From Insolitispirillum peregrinum (GTDB taxonomy: Bacteria; Pseudomonadota; Alphaproteobacteria; Rhodospirillales; Rhodospirillaceae), in the NCBI RefSeq assembly GCF_900156605.1, contig NZ_FTOA01000011.1, positions 22,582 through 86,581 of the forward strand: DNA of 64,000 nt, read 5' to 3'. A program made the translations under genes and the position numbers. Shown here in pieces: positions 17,579 through 26,103 of the stretch; position 1 is the stretch's first letter, and every line of letters begins with the position of its first letter. The notes beneath the pieces were generated by a model that was given only the letters and a program-made list of their open reading frames with translations, was not told where the DNA came from and did not search any database.

Positions 17579-20500
17579 CTACGATCCGGTCAACCGGGCC
17601 AGGCTCTGCCGCTGGTCAAGAAAGGCTTCGAACAAGTGCGGCAGCACAGGCTTGGAAAAATAGTACCCCTGCGCAATATGGCAGCCATTGGCCTGCAGGA
17701 ACTCGATCTGCTCCAGGGTTTCGGTCCCCTCGGCCACCAGTTTCAATTCCAGCGACCGCCCCATCGAGATGATCGCCTTGGTAATCGACATGTCATCACT
17801 GCTTTCCGGGATATCCCGGACGAAGGACTGATCAATTTTCAGCGCATCAATCGGGAACCGTTTCAGATAACTGAGCGAGGAATAGCCCGTCCCGAAGTCG
17901 TCAATCGACAGCGTGACCCCTAGGGTTTTCAGCGAACGCAGGGCCGCGATGGCCTCTTCCGCATTCTCCACCAGCATGCTTTCGGTCAGTTCCAGCTCCA
18001 GCAAGCCGGAAGAAATACCGGTCAGGTGCAGGATTTCGACAATCCGCTGGGCCAGATTGGGCTCGCGGAACTGGCGGGCCGACAGGTTGACCGCAATCCG
18101 CATTGCGGGCCGCCCTTGCTCCACCCACGCGCGGATCTGCTGGCAAACATGCAGCAACACCCAATCGCCAATGGCAACGATCAGACCGGTTTCCTCGGCC
18201 ACCGGAATGAATTCCGCCGGGGAAACAAACCCCAGTTCCTCGGAATTCCAGCGCAGCAGGGCCTCGGCCCCGGTGCATTCCCCGCTGGCAAGGTCGATTT
18301 TTGGCTGATAGACCACCGCCAGCTCTCGCCGTTCCAGCGCCCGCCGCAGGCCATTTTCCACCTGTAGACGGCGGATCATCGTTTGCGACAGGTTTTCCGA
18401 ATAGAACGAATAGGTGTTTCGTCCCTGCCGCTTGGCATGGTGTACAGCGGTATCGACGTTTTTCAGCAGGTTGCCAATGCTTTCGGCATTTTCCGGATAG
18501 ATGACGATCCCGATCGACCCCGAGGTATAGATTTCCCGCCCGTCGATATCAAAGGGCAGCGCGAGGCGGTCCAGAACCTCCTGCGACATTCTGGCGGCAT
18601 CCTCCGGGCTGTCCAGCCCGTGCAGGATCAGGGTGAATTCGTCACCGGACAGGTGAAACACCATGTCATGGGGACGAAGACTGTCCCCCAGCCGCTGGGC
18701 GACAGCCTGCAACACCCGGTCGCCGATCTGGTGCCCCAGCGTGTCATTGATGTTTTTGAAATGGTCAAGGTCAACAAACAGCACCCCGACCATCTCGCCA
18801 CTTTTTTCCGCCTGCACCACGGCCTGTTCCAGACTGTCGCGGAACATCGCCCGATTGGGCAGCCCGGTCAGATGGTCACGGGTGGCCAGAAAGCGTAACC
18901 GTTCCTCGGCCTGCTTGCGTTCGGCAATGTCGCGCAGCACACCGATGAAATAGCACTGGTCCCCCACATGCATTTCCGACAGGGCCAGTTCGACCGGGAA
19001 CACCGTCCCGTCCTTGCGCTGGCCCTCGATCTCGCGGCCAATGCCGATCACCCGGCTGTGGCGGGACTGCATGTAGCCATGAATGTAGCCGTCATGGACC
19101 ACACCTTGCGACCGGGGCATCAGCAGACTGACGTTCTGCCCGATCACGTCGCTGGCCTGATAGCCGAAAATACGCTCGGCAGCCGGATTAAAGGTTTCGA
19201 TCAAGCCTTTTTGGTCGATGATGATCAGGGCATCAACCATCGTTTCCATGATTTTGCGCAGACGCTCTTCGCGCTGCAAAATGGCCCGGGTGGCGGTCTG
19301 GCGCTGGGTCACATCGCGGGCAACCACAATCACCCCGTTCTGCCCGACATCCTGATGGGAAAACGGCGTCGCCGCCATTTCAACATCGATCAGCCGCTGG
19401 TCAGCCGTACACAGCTTGAGCGGGATTCGTCCCTGACTGTTGGCCAGTTCCGCCAGACCACCATGGACCAGCGGCAGGCTTTCCGGGGCGACGAACAGCT
19501 CCAGTGGCTTGCCCACACAGGCCTCGGCACTGGTTTCCAGCAACGCCGCACCGGCGGCGTTCATCATCACGACCACCCCGTCGCGCAGGACGCACATCAT
19601 GTCCGGGGCCAGATCGAACATCTGGCGATAGCCGCTGTCGGACTTTGCCATCTCGTCCAGTTGCGACCGTTCCAGCAGGTTTTCCAGCAGCTGCGACAGG
19701 TGCTGTGATGCCGAGCAAATGTCCTTGATGTAGGCCTTGTAGTGCGGATGGGCGAGCGGACCGAACACTTCGTTGTCGATCATGTCGCTAAAGCCGACAA
19801 TTGTATTCAACGGCTGGCGCATTTCATGACTGAGCGCCCGCAAGACCCGGCTTTTCAGCTCGTCAGCCGCTTCGGCATGGCGTCTGGCGGCCAGCAGGGC
19901 CTGTTCCTGCGCCTTGTTGGCCGAAACATCGCTGATCACCAGCGTAATGTCATCCCCCAGACGATTGGCGGTGACAGCCAGCCATTGGACGCCGCCGTCA
20001 TGGGCACGACAGACCTCGGTTTCAAACGGGCTGACCGCCGTTTGTGCATCGTTTCCCGGCAGGGCCGCCAGACCGACCAGACTGTCGGGACCGAGCAAAA
20101 CCGGCAAGGTCTCGGACAGCGCCCGTCCGACCAGGATTTCCGCCCGTTGCCCCAGCACCGTGGCACAGGCCGCATTGCCCCATCGCCACAGAAAATCATG
20201 GCACAGGCCATCCTGATCCCGCACAGGGCGCAAGACCCCGGCTGCGGCCGGCAGGTTGTTCAGCACCCCCAGCCACAAGCTCTCGCTGACCGGGGGACGG
20301 TGGCACAGCAGGGCCTGCTGCAAGGCATCCTGCAGCTGATCCATCGACAGCGCCCCCTTGGGCAGACACCGAAAAACGCCTGCCTGCAAGGCCCGCTGCC
20401 GTATTTCCGCATCATCATCATCGCCCAGCGTGATCAACGGCTGGTCGGGATAGGCGGCGCGCAGGGACGGCAGCAGGGCAAGAAGACTGTCGACCGGCGG

Positions 20501-20683
20501 CATCAGGCTGAGCAGGATCAGATCGCACACCGCAGGGGCCTGTACGGCGGCAGAAAGAGAGTCCCTCACCTCCAACACGAACGCCCCGCCACACCGCGAC
20601 ACCAGCGCGTCGATCAGGCGGGCATACACCGGATTGGGCTCTATCAACAAAAGTCGGCGCATCAAGCCTCGGCAGCCTTTCAT
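17579..20683 (-). CDS. Multidomain c-di-GMP signalling protein (REC-like, PAS, HisKA, PAS, PAS, GGDEF, EAL)
   Basis: A 1,034-residue cytoplasmic protein. It has a receiver-like N-terminus (about 10-125), a PAS (140-255) and a HisKA-type dimerisation helix pair with H-box SHEMRQPLN (His286) but no HATPase. Two more PAS domains follow (350-460 and 468-590), then GGDEF (600-755) with active site SGDEF at 679-683 and an inhibitory site R670-x-x-D673. The EAL domain (775-1015) has EALLRW at 807, DDFGTGYS at 928, K949 and E985. Both catalytic domains look intact, so it may make and degrade c-di-GMP according to sensed input. The start is taken at ATG 20683; ATG 20662 (MRRLLLIEP) is equally plausible. 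Confidence 0.92.
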   Translation of the reverse strand: MKGCRGLMRRLLLIEPNPVYARLIDALVSRCGGAFVLEVRDSLSAAVQAPAVCDLILLSLMPPVDSLLALLPSLRAAYPDQPLITLGDDDDAEIRQRALQAGVFRCLPKGALSMDQLQDALQQALLCHRPPVSESLWLGVLNNLPAAAGVLRPVRDQDGLCHDFLWRWGNAACATVLGQRAEILVGRALSETLPVLLGPDSLVGLAALPGNDAQTAVSPFETEVCRAHDGGVQWLAVTANRLGDDITLVISDVSANKAQEQALLAARRHAEAADELKSRVLRALSHEMRQPLNTIVGFSDMIDNEVFGPLAHPHYKAYIKDICSASQHLSQLLENLLERSQLDEMAKSDSGYRQMFDLAPDMMCVLRDGVVVMMNAAGAALLETSAEACVGKPLELFVAPESLPLVHGGLAELANSQGRIPLKLCTADQRLIDVEMAATPFSHQDVGQNGVIVVARDVTQRQTATRAILQREERLRKIMETMVDALIIIDQKGLIETFNPAAERIFGYQASDVIGQNVSLLMPRSQGVVHDGYIHGYMQSRHSRVIGIGREIEGQRKDGTVFPVELALSEMHVGDQCYFIGVLRDIAERKQAEERLRFLATRDHLTGLPNRAMFRDSLEQAVVQAEKSGEMVGVLFVDLDHFKNINDTLGHQIGDRVLQAVAQRLGDSLRPHDMVFHLSGDEFTLILHGLDSPEDAARMSQEVLDRLALPFDIDGREIYTSGSIGIVIYPENAESIGNLLKNVDTAVHHAKRQGRNTYSFYSENLSQTMIRRLQVENGLRRALERRELAVVYQPKIDLASGECTGAEALLRWNSEELGFVSPAEFIPVAEETGLIVAIGDWVLLHVCQQIRAWVEQGRPAMRIAVNLSARQFREPNLAQRIVEILHLTGISSGLLELELTESMLVENAEEAIAALRSLKTLGVTLSIDDFGTGYSSLSYLKRFPIDALKIDQSFVRDIPESSDDMSITKAIISMGRSLELKLVAEGTETLEQIEFLQANGCHIAQGYYFSKPVLPHLFEAFLDQRQSLARLTGS

Positions 20684-20820
20684 CTCTCCGCCATCAGAAT
20701 GGCGGACAACGGAGACCCGGTCTCGGTTTTGAAGCAGAACACCATACCGCTCTTTCCCTGGAAGATGAGTCTTAAGGACCACCTGCCCCGGCAAACGGGA
20801 CGCCCGCAGACGGAATGCCT

Positions 20821-20924
20821 CTAGACCAGCGTGCGTTAAACCTGACACAGCCACGCTGGTCTAACCTTTTAATCTGTCGCAGTGACAGCGCGCAAAACCG
20901 GAACCACTTTTGCGCTCACTGCTC
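20821..20924. repeat. Dispersed repeat family B, near-complete copy
   Basis: The best single copy of family B: CTAGACCAGCGTGCGTTAAA and its inverse CACGCTGGTCTAACC form the head hairpin. A TTTTAATCTGTCGCAGTGA linker and the GCGCAAAACCGGA block follow, ending TTTTGCGCTCACTGCTCT. It lies upstream of the GGDEF-EAL gene. Confidence 0.85.
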
Positions 20925-21339
20925 TTGTGCGGAGCCGATGATACAGAGCGCAGAATTTGCGACAAGAAAAAAGAATTATCAGAGGAAAATATCCATATTT
21001 TGCAGGAGAAACCATAAAAAACGGGCAGAGAAATCGGATTTATCAGGAAAGGCCCTCCGTCAGAGTCAATGATACGATCAGGTTTTCCCGACAAAAGACA
21101 GTAAGTAGCGATATTTTTTACAAGACCCTATCCTAAAGTTACACTTCAATAGACCTTGGATATCCTTGAAACGGTGGCATGAAATCAGCATAAAAATACA
21201 TGTCCGAACAAGGTTAACCAATCAGACATACTTCTCGACCAGCTTTAAAATCCTTCCAGAAACCGCTGACATCTCCCCGACAGAATAGCCGTTATACAAA
21301 CCCCTTGACCACCCTCTGCCGATCCCCTCTCATCAGCCG
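20925..21339. other. A+T-rich intergenic region, no gene
   Basis: About 415 bp noticeably richer in A and T than the surroundings, between the repeat and the rightward rluE-like gene. It presumably carries the promoter of the latter. I find no open frame with a credible start and no structured element. Confidence 0.5.
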
Positions 21340-22002
21340 ATGAAAAAACCATCGCCCCCCCATCGTCCCGCCCTCCGTTCCACGCCTGCGCCAGCCCGTG
21401 GCCCGCGCAAGCCTCCCCCGCTCGAACGGCGCGCCATCGTCCTCTACAAGCCCTATGATGTCCTCAGCCAGTTTACCGCCGAAGACTCCGGGCAACGGAC
21501 CCTGGCCGAGTTCGGCTTGCCCCCCGACGTGTCGGTCGCCGGACGACTGGACCGGGACAGTGAGGGATTGTTGTTCCTGACCAATGACGGCCCGTTGATC
21601 AAACGGCTGCTTGATCCTGAACATGGTCATCCCCGCACCTATCTGGCACAGGTCGAGGGCATCCCGACCCCCGAAGCCCTGACAACCCTGCAAGCGGGGG
21701 TCGATATCCGGGTTGGCAAGGACATGTACCGAACCCGCCCCTGTCAAGCCGAGCTGCTGGCGGAAGACCCGGACCTGCCCGCGCGGACGCCCCCAATCCG
21801 CTATCGCGCCGCCATTCCAACCCGCTGGCTGCGCCTGACCCTGTGCGAAGGCAAAAACCGGCAGGTGCGCAAAATGACCGCCGCCGTCGGCTTCCCGACC
21901 CTGCGGCTGGTGCGCGTGCAGATGGCAGATTTGTCCCTTGACGGTCTGGCACCGGGGGAATGGCGGATCGTGACACCCCCGGTGCTCAAGCGGACCCGCT
22001 GA
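21340..22002 (+). CDS. RluE-like 23S rRNA pseudouridine synthase
   Basis: A 220-residue RsuA/RluB/E/F family enzyme that isomerises a uridine in ribosomal RNA. It opens with a basic, proline-rich tail, then IVLYKPYDVLSQF, the catalytic motif GRLDRDSEGLLFLTNDG (Asp of RLD), TYLAQVEG, and the C-terminal EGKNRQVRKM motif with LVRVQM. It lacks the N-terminal S4 domain, as RluE does, so 23S rRNA (U2457 in E. coli numbering) is the probable target. Followed by a composite repeat. Confidence 0.88.
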   Translation: MKKPSPPHRPALRSTPAPARGPRKPPPLERRAIVLYKPYDVLSQFTAEDSGQRTLAEFGLPPDVSVAGRLDRDSEGLLFLTNDGPLIKRLLDPEHGHPRTYLAQVEGIPTPEALTTLQAGVDIRVGKDMYRTRPCQAELLAEDPDLPARTPPIRYRAAIPTRWLRLTLCEGKNRQVRKMTAAVGFPTLRLVRVQMADLSLDGLAPGEWRIVTPPVLKRTR

Positions 22003-22019
22003 ACAACGGCCAAGAATCC

Positions 22020-22310
22020 GTAGAGCAGCGTGCATTAAACCGGATGACACAGTACACGACACAAAACAAAAAGATCATGGAGCGCTGCTCCAAACCTCGC
22101 CGGGGCCTTTAGGCCCCGGACCCCATTAATTTGAATTCAAAGAAAAAATGGGGGTTCGGGGCCTCAGGCCCCGAGCGGTCCGGGCGGCAGCCCGCTTTTG
22201 TTTTCAAACTGTCGTGTCCTGTGGGCTGACGCAGGCACGCTGCTCTAAGCTTCTGTTATGTCGCATTGTTTATGCGAAAATCGGTTCCCACTTTTCGCAC
22301 ACTGCTCTAG
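22020..22310. repeat. Composite repeat: family C nested inside family B
   Basis: The family-B head GAGCAGCGTGCATTAAAC is interrupted at 22048 by a full family-C element, bounded by CACAGTACACGACA and TGTCGTGTCCTGTG (22048-22223, 176 bp). Family B then resumes with GCTGACGCAGGCACGCTGCTC and its right half, ending CGCACACTGCTCTA. The terminal CTA is the complement of the TAG stop of the leftward gene at 22307. Confidence 0.85.
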
Positions 22311-22606
22311 GCAGAGGGATGTTTATAGCCGCAATGACAGGTGCTGCCGGGGGTGCCATAGCTGCCGCAGGTCGGGCAGGCCTGCAGCTCCAGCGCCGCT
22401 CCTGCTGCCTTTTCCGTTTCCGCAGACTGCCGCCGGGTCACCTCTTCAGCGGCAGCGCGGGCCCGTTCTGCCGGTGACGGACGGGCAGCCCCCTGACGCG
22501 CCACGCCACCAATGCGTTTGAACAGCATCCACACCAGCCAGATCACCAGAGCCGTCAGCAGGATTTTGGATAACGACAGTCCGAACATCAACACGATCCC
22601 TGGCAA
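22307..22606 (-). CDS. Small membrane protein with C-terminal zinc-ribbon-like Cys motif (PP0621-like)
   Basis: A 99-residue protein. One N-terminal membrane helix (LSKILLTALVIWLVWMLF, about residues 12-30) precedes a charged Ala/Glu/Arg-rich stretch and a C-terminal CPTCGSYGTPG...CHCGY cluster able to bind a metal. This resembles the PP0621 family of unknown function. The start could be ATG 22606 or the internal ATG at 22588. The stop TAG lies at the edge of a family-B repeat. A tandem repeat separates it from the upstream methyltransferase gene. Confidence 0.65.
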   Translation of the reverse strand: MPGIVLMFGLSLSKILLTALVIWLVWMLFKRIGGVARQGAARPSPAERARAAAEEVTRRQSAETEKAAGAALELQACPTCGSYGTPGSTCHCGYKHPSA

Positions 22607-22611
22607 AAGAT

Positions 22612-22736
22612 TATACGCTATACGCCGTTCCGCAGACTATACGCTGTACGCCGTTCCGCAGACTATACGCTGTACGCCGTTCCGCAGACTATACGCTGTA
22701 CGCCGTTCCGCAGACTATACGCTGTACGCCGTTCCG
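22612..22736. repeat. 26-bp tandem repeat, about five copies, at the 3' end of the methyltransferase gene
   Basis: Unit TATACGCTGTACGCCGTTCC plus GCAGAC, starting at 22612, 22638, 22664, 22690 and 22716. The first unit differs by one base; the last merges into the 3' end of the leftward gene, whose final codons and TAG stop (22715-22717) are part of the unit. The array therefore looks like repeated duplication of the end of that gene. Confidence 0.9.
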
Positions 22737-24130
22737 GCGAGGGCATCATCCAGGCTGATTCCCTGCCGCAGAATGGCCTCGGTGGTGTCGGTAAAGCTGC
22801 CATCGCGGTTGTGCAGCACCAACCCCGGCAACAGGCTCATCGGCGTTTTCATGCCCTTGCGTGCGCGGACGATCACCCGTCGCGCCGCCACCCCTCGTTT
22901 GGGCCACAGAGGAATGACCTCGATCGCCCCGGCCTTGCCAAACAGGCAGGCCAACAGTTCGTCAAGACGATCGGCCCGGTGGATGACGGTCAGCGTCCCG
23001 CGTGGCTTGAGCATTTTCAGGCAAAAGCCCAGCCAGTCCTCCAGCGGCACGTCTTCCATGTGGGCCGTTGCCCGGCCAGCATGGGGTGGACGGGTGCCCG
23101 GACCATGGAACGGCGGATTGCTGAACACCTGATCAAAGGCGTTGGCGGTCAGCGACGGTCGCCAGCGAATGTCACCGGCCACCACATGGGCCTGTTTCTG
23201 CCAGCGGTTGAGCGCAATCGAGCGACGGGCCAGATGCGAATGCTCGTCCTGCACCTCCAGCCCGATCACATGCTTGTCCGGGCAGCGGGCCAGCACGCAC
23301 AGCATGGCGGCCCCGGTTCCGGCCCCGACATCCAGCCCGACTTTCCACGGCCCGGCCGGGACCGCCGCCGCCAGCAGCACCGGATCCAGTGCCGCCCGAT
23401 AGCCGTGATCCGGCTGCAGGAACTGCACCCGCCCGCCCAGCAGGGTGGTCAGCGACACACCATCAGGCAGCACGCCGTCATCAATCGCCGGGCTGCGGTC
23501 ATCATCGGGAGAGTCGTCGCTTTCCTCTTCCTCATCAGGCGGCAGGTCGTCCTCGTCGACGGCCTCGTCGGTGTCGGACAACAGCTCGTCATAGACCGCA
23601 GGCAACGCTGGCGGACGGGATACCACCTGGTTTTCCCCGACCGACAAGGTAAAGCTGTGACGCTGTTCGGCGGGGGCGGGTGTGTCCTCCGGTTCCTCAT
23701 CGACCGGATCATCCTCGTCCGGGTCATCATCCCGATAGCCATGCTCCTGACCATAGGAGACAAAGGCTTCCTCTTCCTCACTCTCCTCCTCGTCGTCCTC
23801 TTCCTGCCACCAGAAGGTTTCCGGTTCCTTGCGCAACAGCGAACGAGGGGCCGGAGCAGGTTCGGGTTCGGGCTGGGTGTCTTCGACGTCGGTGGACAGA
23901 TCAACGTCGGCAAAGGAATCACCAAGGGCGCGGTGATATTCGCTGATCAGGGCCCGTGCCCGCTCGGTATGGGCGGGCGACACCATCACCCGACAGACCT
24001 TGGCAGCCGTCGAGCTTTCGTTCAGCGGAGGCTTGACCTCGAAAACATACGTGGCGATCCCCGCAGCCTTGAGGACGGCTCGATAGGTGGACAACGCGAT
24101 GCCATCACTGGTCCGCAGAACTTCTTCCAT
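22715..24130 (-). CDS. Fusion of DUF2007 domain, acidic linker and TrmN6-like methyltransferase
   Basis: A 471-residue protein with three parts. Residues 1-75 match the DUF2007 'putative signal transducing protein' fold (MEEVLRTSDGIALSTYRAVL...VMVSPAHTERARALI). Residues 76-225 are a low-complexity Asp/Glu-rich linker. Residues 226-471 are a class-I methyltransferase with LDVGAGTGAAML and catalytic NPPFHG, as in TrmN6/YfiC enzymes that methylate A37 of tRNA-Val. In many alphaproteobacteria the two parts are separate neighbouring genes opposite ispB; here they are joined. RNA modification is the likely role. The extreme C-terminus (GTAYSV) is within a tandem repeat. Confidence 0.82.
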   Translation of the reverse strand: MEEVLRTSDGIALSTYRAVLKAAGIATYVFEVKPPLNESSTAAKVCRVMVSPAHTERARALISEYHRALGDSFADVDLSTDVEDTQPEPEPAPAPRSLLRKEPETFWWQEEDDEEESEEEEAFVSYGQEHGYRDDDPDEDDPVDEEPEDTPAPAEQRHSFTLSVGENQVVSRPPALPAVYDELLSDTDEAVDEDDLPPDEEEESDDSPDDDRSPAIDDGVLPDGVSLTTLLGGRVQFLQPDHGYRAALDPVLLAAAVPAGPWKVGLDVGAGTGAAMLCVLARCPDKHVIGLEVQDEHSHLARRSIALNRWQKQAHVVAGDIRWRPSLTANAFDQVFSNPPFHGPGTRPPHAGRATAHMEDVPLEDWLGFCLKMLKPRGTLTVIHRADRLDELLACLFGKAGAIEVIPLWPKRGVAARRVIVRARKGMKTPMSLLPGLVLHNRDGSFTDTTEAILRQGISLDDALAGTAYSV

Positions 24131-24433
24131 TTATTTTTTCACCATCAGGTGGTCCTGATCGCCCTTGCCGTCAAATTAGCCGCCAAATTCCGGTCTGAAC
24201 GGCGCGTGAAGCCTTGACCATTCGATAGGGCCGCACCTATGCTCGCGACGCCTGTCCGAACCGTTTAGGCATGGGGCAAGGCTCGGGTTGTGTCAACGCT
24301 CCTGATTCCGACGACTGCGTTTTTTTTCAGTAGTCCCTGCGGGTCCGGATGGCGTTTACTCTCCTGCAAACACGACTGAACTTGCCTTTTCCGGCACCGG
24401 CCTTTCTGGCTCGTTACAATTAGGGATGCAACC
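24131..24433. other. Divergent promoter region between the methyltransferase fusion and ispB
   Basis: 303 bp with no gene. The ATG at 24426 opens only a three-codon frame (ATG CAA CCG TGA) that overlaps the GTG start of ispB; this could be incidental or a tiny leader. No hairpin or operator stands out. Confidence 0.45.
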
Positions 24434-25483
24434 GTGACCAACGCTGCGCACAGCCAATCCTCCGCCGACACCACTTCAAGCACCGCTCCGCAAGCCGCCC
24501 CGCTGGAGACCCTGCTGGCTTTGGTGAAGCAGGATTTGCAGCAGGTCAACGAAACCATCATCGAACGGATGCAAAGCCCGGTCGCCCTGATCCCCCAGAT
24601 TGCCCACCACCTGATTTCGGCGGGCGGCAAGCGGTTGCGTCCCCTGCTGACGCTGGCCACCGCCCGCCTGTGCGGCTATCAGGGCAGCGATCACATCAAG
24701 CTCGCCACCTGCATCGAATTCCTGCACACCGCCACCCTGCTGCATGATGACGTGGTGGACGAAAGCGACCTGCGCCGGGGCAAGTCCAGCGCCAACGCCA
24801 TTTGGGGCAACCAGACCCCGGTGCTGGTCGGTGACTTCCTGTTTTCGCGCGCCTTTGAACTGATGGTCGAAGTCGGCCACCTGCCGTCGCTGGGCATTCT
24901 GGCCCGCGCCTCGTCGGTGATTGCCCAGGGCGAAGTGTTGCAGTTGCTGACCGCCAACGATACCACCACCGACGAAGACGCCTACCTGCAGGTGATTCAG
25001 GGCAAGACCGCCGAGCTGTTCGGTGCTGCCTGCAAAATCGGCGGCGAAGTCTCGGCCAGCCCGGCCGATCAGGTGCAGGCGCTCTATGACTATGGTAACT
25101 ACCTCGGCATCGCCTTCCAGCTGGTCGATGATTACCTTGACTATGCCGCTGATCAGGAAACCCTCGGCAAGACCGTTGGCGACGATTTCCGCGAAGGCAA
25201 GATGACCCTGCCGATCATTCTGGCCATTGCTGCCGCCAAGACGACCGGCAAGGACGACGAGCTGGCATTCTGGAACCGCACCATGGAGCACCTGGAGCAG
25301 ACCGACGACGACCTGCCCCATGCCCTGAGCCTGATGAAGGCCTATGACACGCTGGAAGCCACCCGCGTTCGCGCCCGCGAATATGGCACCAGGGCCCATC
25401 AGGCGCTGAGCGGCTTCCCTGACGGCCCTTATCGCCGTGCGCTGGCCGAGGTGGTCGATTTCTGCATCGAGCGCGCCTATTAG
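24434..25483 (+). CDS. ispB: Octaprenyl (polyprenyl) diphosphate synthase
   Basis: Makes the long isoprenoid side chain of ubiquinone from IPP and FPP. The 349 residues contain the first Asp-rich motif LLHDDVVDESDLRRG, the GGKRLRPLL substrate motif, the second Asp-rich motif QLVDDYLDYAAD, and GNYLGIAFQ. The start is GTG 24434 (MTNAAHSQ) with a flexible N-terminus. Chain length cannot be read from sequence: Q8 is usual for IspB, Q10 is common in alphaproteobacteria. The stop TAG is the first base triplet of an inverted family-A repeat. Confidence 0.94.
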   Translation: MTNAAHSQSSADTTSSTAPQAAPLETLLALVKQDLQQVNETIIERMQSPVALIPQIAHHLISAGGKRLRPLLTLATARLCGYQGSDHIKLATCIEFLHTATLLHDDVVDESDLRRGKSSANAIWGNQTPVLVGDFLFSRAFELMVEVGHLPSLGILARASSVIAQGEVLQLLTANDTTTDEDAYLQVIQGKTAELFGAACKIGGEVSASPADQVQALYDYGNYLGIAFQLVDDYLDYAADQETLGKTVGDDFREGKMTLPIILAIAAAKTTGKDDELAFWNRTMEHLEQTDDDLPHALSLMKAYDTLEATRVRAREYGTRAHQALSGFPDGPYRRALAEVVDFCIERAY

Positions 25484-25572
25484 AGCATTTTCAAGTTGAC
25501 CGTCTCCGGTCAACGGCTCGGAAAATGCGGCACTAAAAGGGAAGAGCGTTTTCGCTCGGTGTGAAAACGCTC
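25482..25572 (-). repeat. Dispersed repeat family A, inverted copy
   Basis: Reverse complement of the 806-897 element with about 97 per cent identity by eye: AGAGCATTTTCAAGTTGACC, the GGTCAACGGCTCGG segment, then AGAGCGTTTTCGCTC and GAAAACGCTC. It begins inside the ispB stop codon. Confidence 0.9.
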
Positions 25573-25783
25573 CAGGTTTTGCTGCCGGAGAAAAGGGCTG
25601 CGACCAAGCCGTTACAATCACAGTCCTTTTCCATCGCGCATCCCAAAGGCAGAGCGGCAACAGAATCGTCACAAGACTACGTTTTTTTGCTTGCCAGCCC
25701 CTCGGGCAGCCGCTATAAAGCGCCCCACGACAGCGGGAACGCTTCTCCCGAAAGCCTCCCACTCAAAGCTGTTGTACCTGTGA

Positions 25784-25860
25784 CGGAGTGTAGCTCAGCC
25801 TGGTAGAGCACCGTCTTCGGGAGGCGGGGGCCGGAGGTTCGAATCCTCTCACTCCGACCA
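25784..25860 (+). tRNA. tRNA-Pro (anticodon CGG)
   Basis: Cloverleaf readable by eye: acceptor CGGAGTG/CACTCCG, D arm GCTC...GAGC, anticodon stem CCGTC/GGCGG with loop TTCGGGA (anticodon CGG), variable GGGCC, T arm GGAGG-TTCGAAT-CCTCT, and encoded CCA at 25858-25860. It decodes CCG. A strong terminator follows. Confidence 0.95.
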
Positions 25861-25864
25861 CTCA

Positions 25865-25904
25865 GAAAACGCCCCGCGTTCTTCGGAACCGGGGCGTTTT
25901 CTGT
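25865..25904 (+). terminator. Intrinsic terminator after tRNA-Pro
   Basis: GAAAACGCCCC and GGGGCGTTTTC form a perfect stem around a loop containing TTCGG, with the T-rich tail of the stem itself and CTGTT following. Confidence 0.85.
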
Positions 25905-25960
25905 TACGAATGATTCCATTCCGGGCTTGGCAAGTCTGACAGACCCCTGTATCATCCGCC

Positions 25961-26070
25961 CCGCATCAAGAGTTGGGGCGACGCCCAACGCCAACCTGCC
26001 ATATCCGGGCAAGGTGGCTCCCTGCACGGGGGATGTGGCCGAACCGGCAATCAGACGGATCAAGCCACAC
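25961..26070 (+). promoter_or_regulatory. Candidate SAM riboswitch (SAM-I/SAM-IV-like) in the metA leader
   Basis: A compact multi-helix leader ending about 35 bp before metA. P1 pairs CCGCATC (25961-25967) with GATGTGG (26032-26038) and is followed by the S-box-like AAGAG. P2 pairs GTTGGG (25972-25977) with CCCAAC (25984-25989). P3 has the S-box hallmark pieces CCAACCTGCC and GGCAAGGTG. P4 pairs TCCC (26019-26022) with GGGG (26028-26031). An alternative helix pairs TGTGGC (26034-26039, the 3' strand of P1) with GCCACA (26064-26069). A further hairpin, GTCGGTCC (26073-26080) with GGAACGAC, would bury the ribosome-binding site. It is shorter than classical SAM-I; SAM-II is the type normally found before metA in alphaproteobacteria. 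Confidence 0.6.
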
Positions 26071-26103
26071 TGCGTCGGTCCATAGTTTAGGGAACGACAC
26101 ACC

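Noticed and set aside
18968..20824. Rightward open frames of 246 and 360 codons opposite the GGDEF-EAL gene
   Set aside because: His/Arg/Gln-rich antisense translations with no domain; the leftward gene is unambiguous.
24426..24437. Three-codon leader peptide overlapping the ispB start
   Set aside because: ATG CAA CCG TGA is too short to distinguish from chance and shows no regulatory structure.
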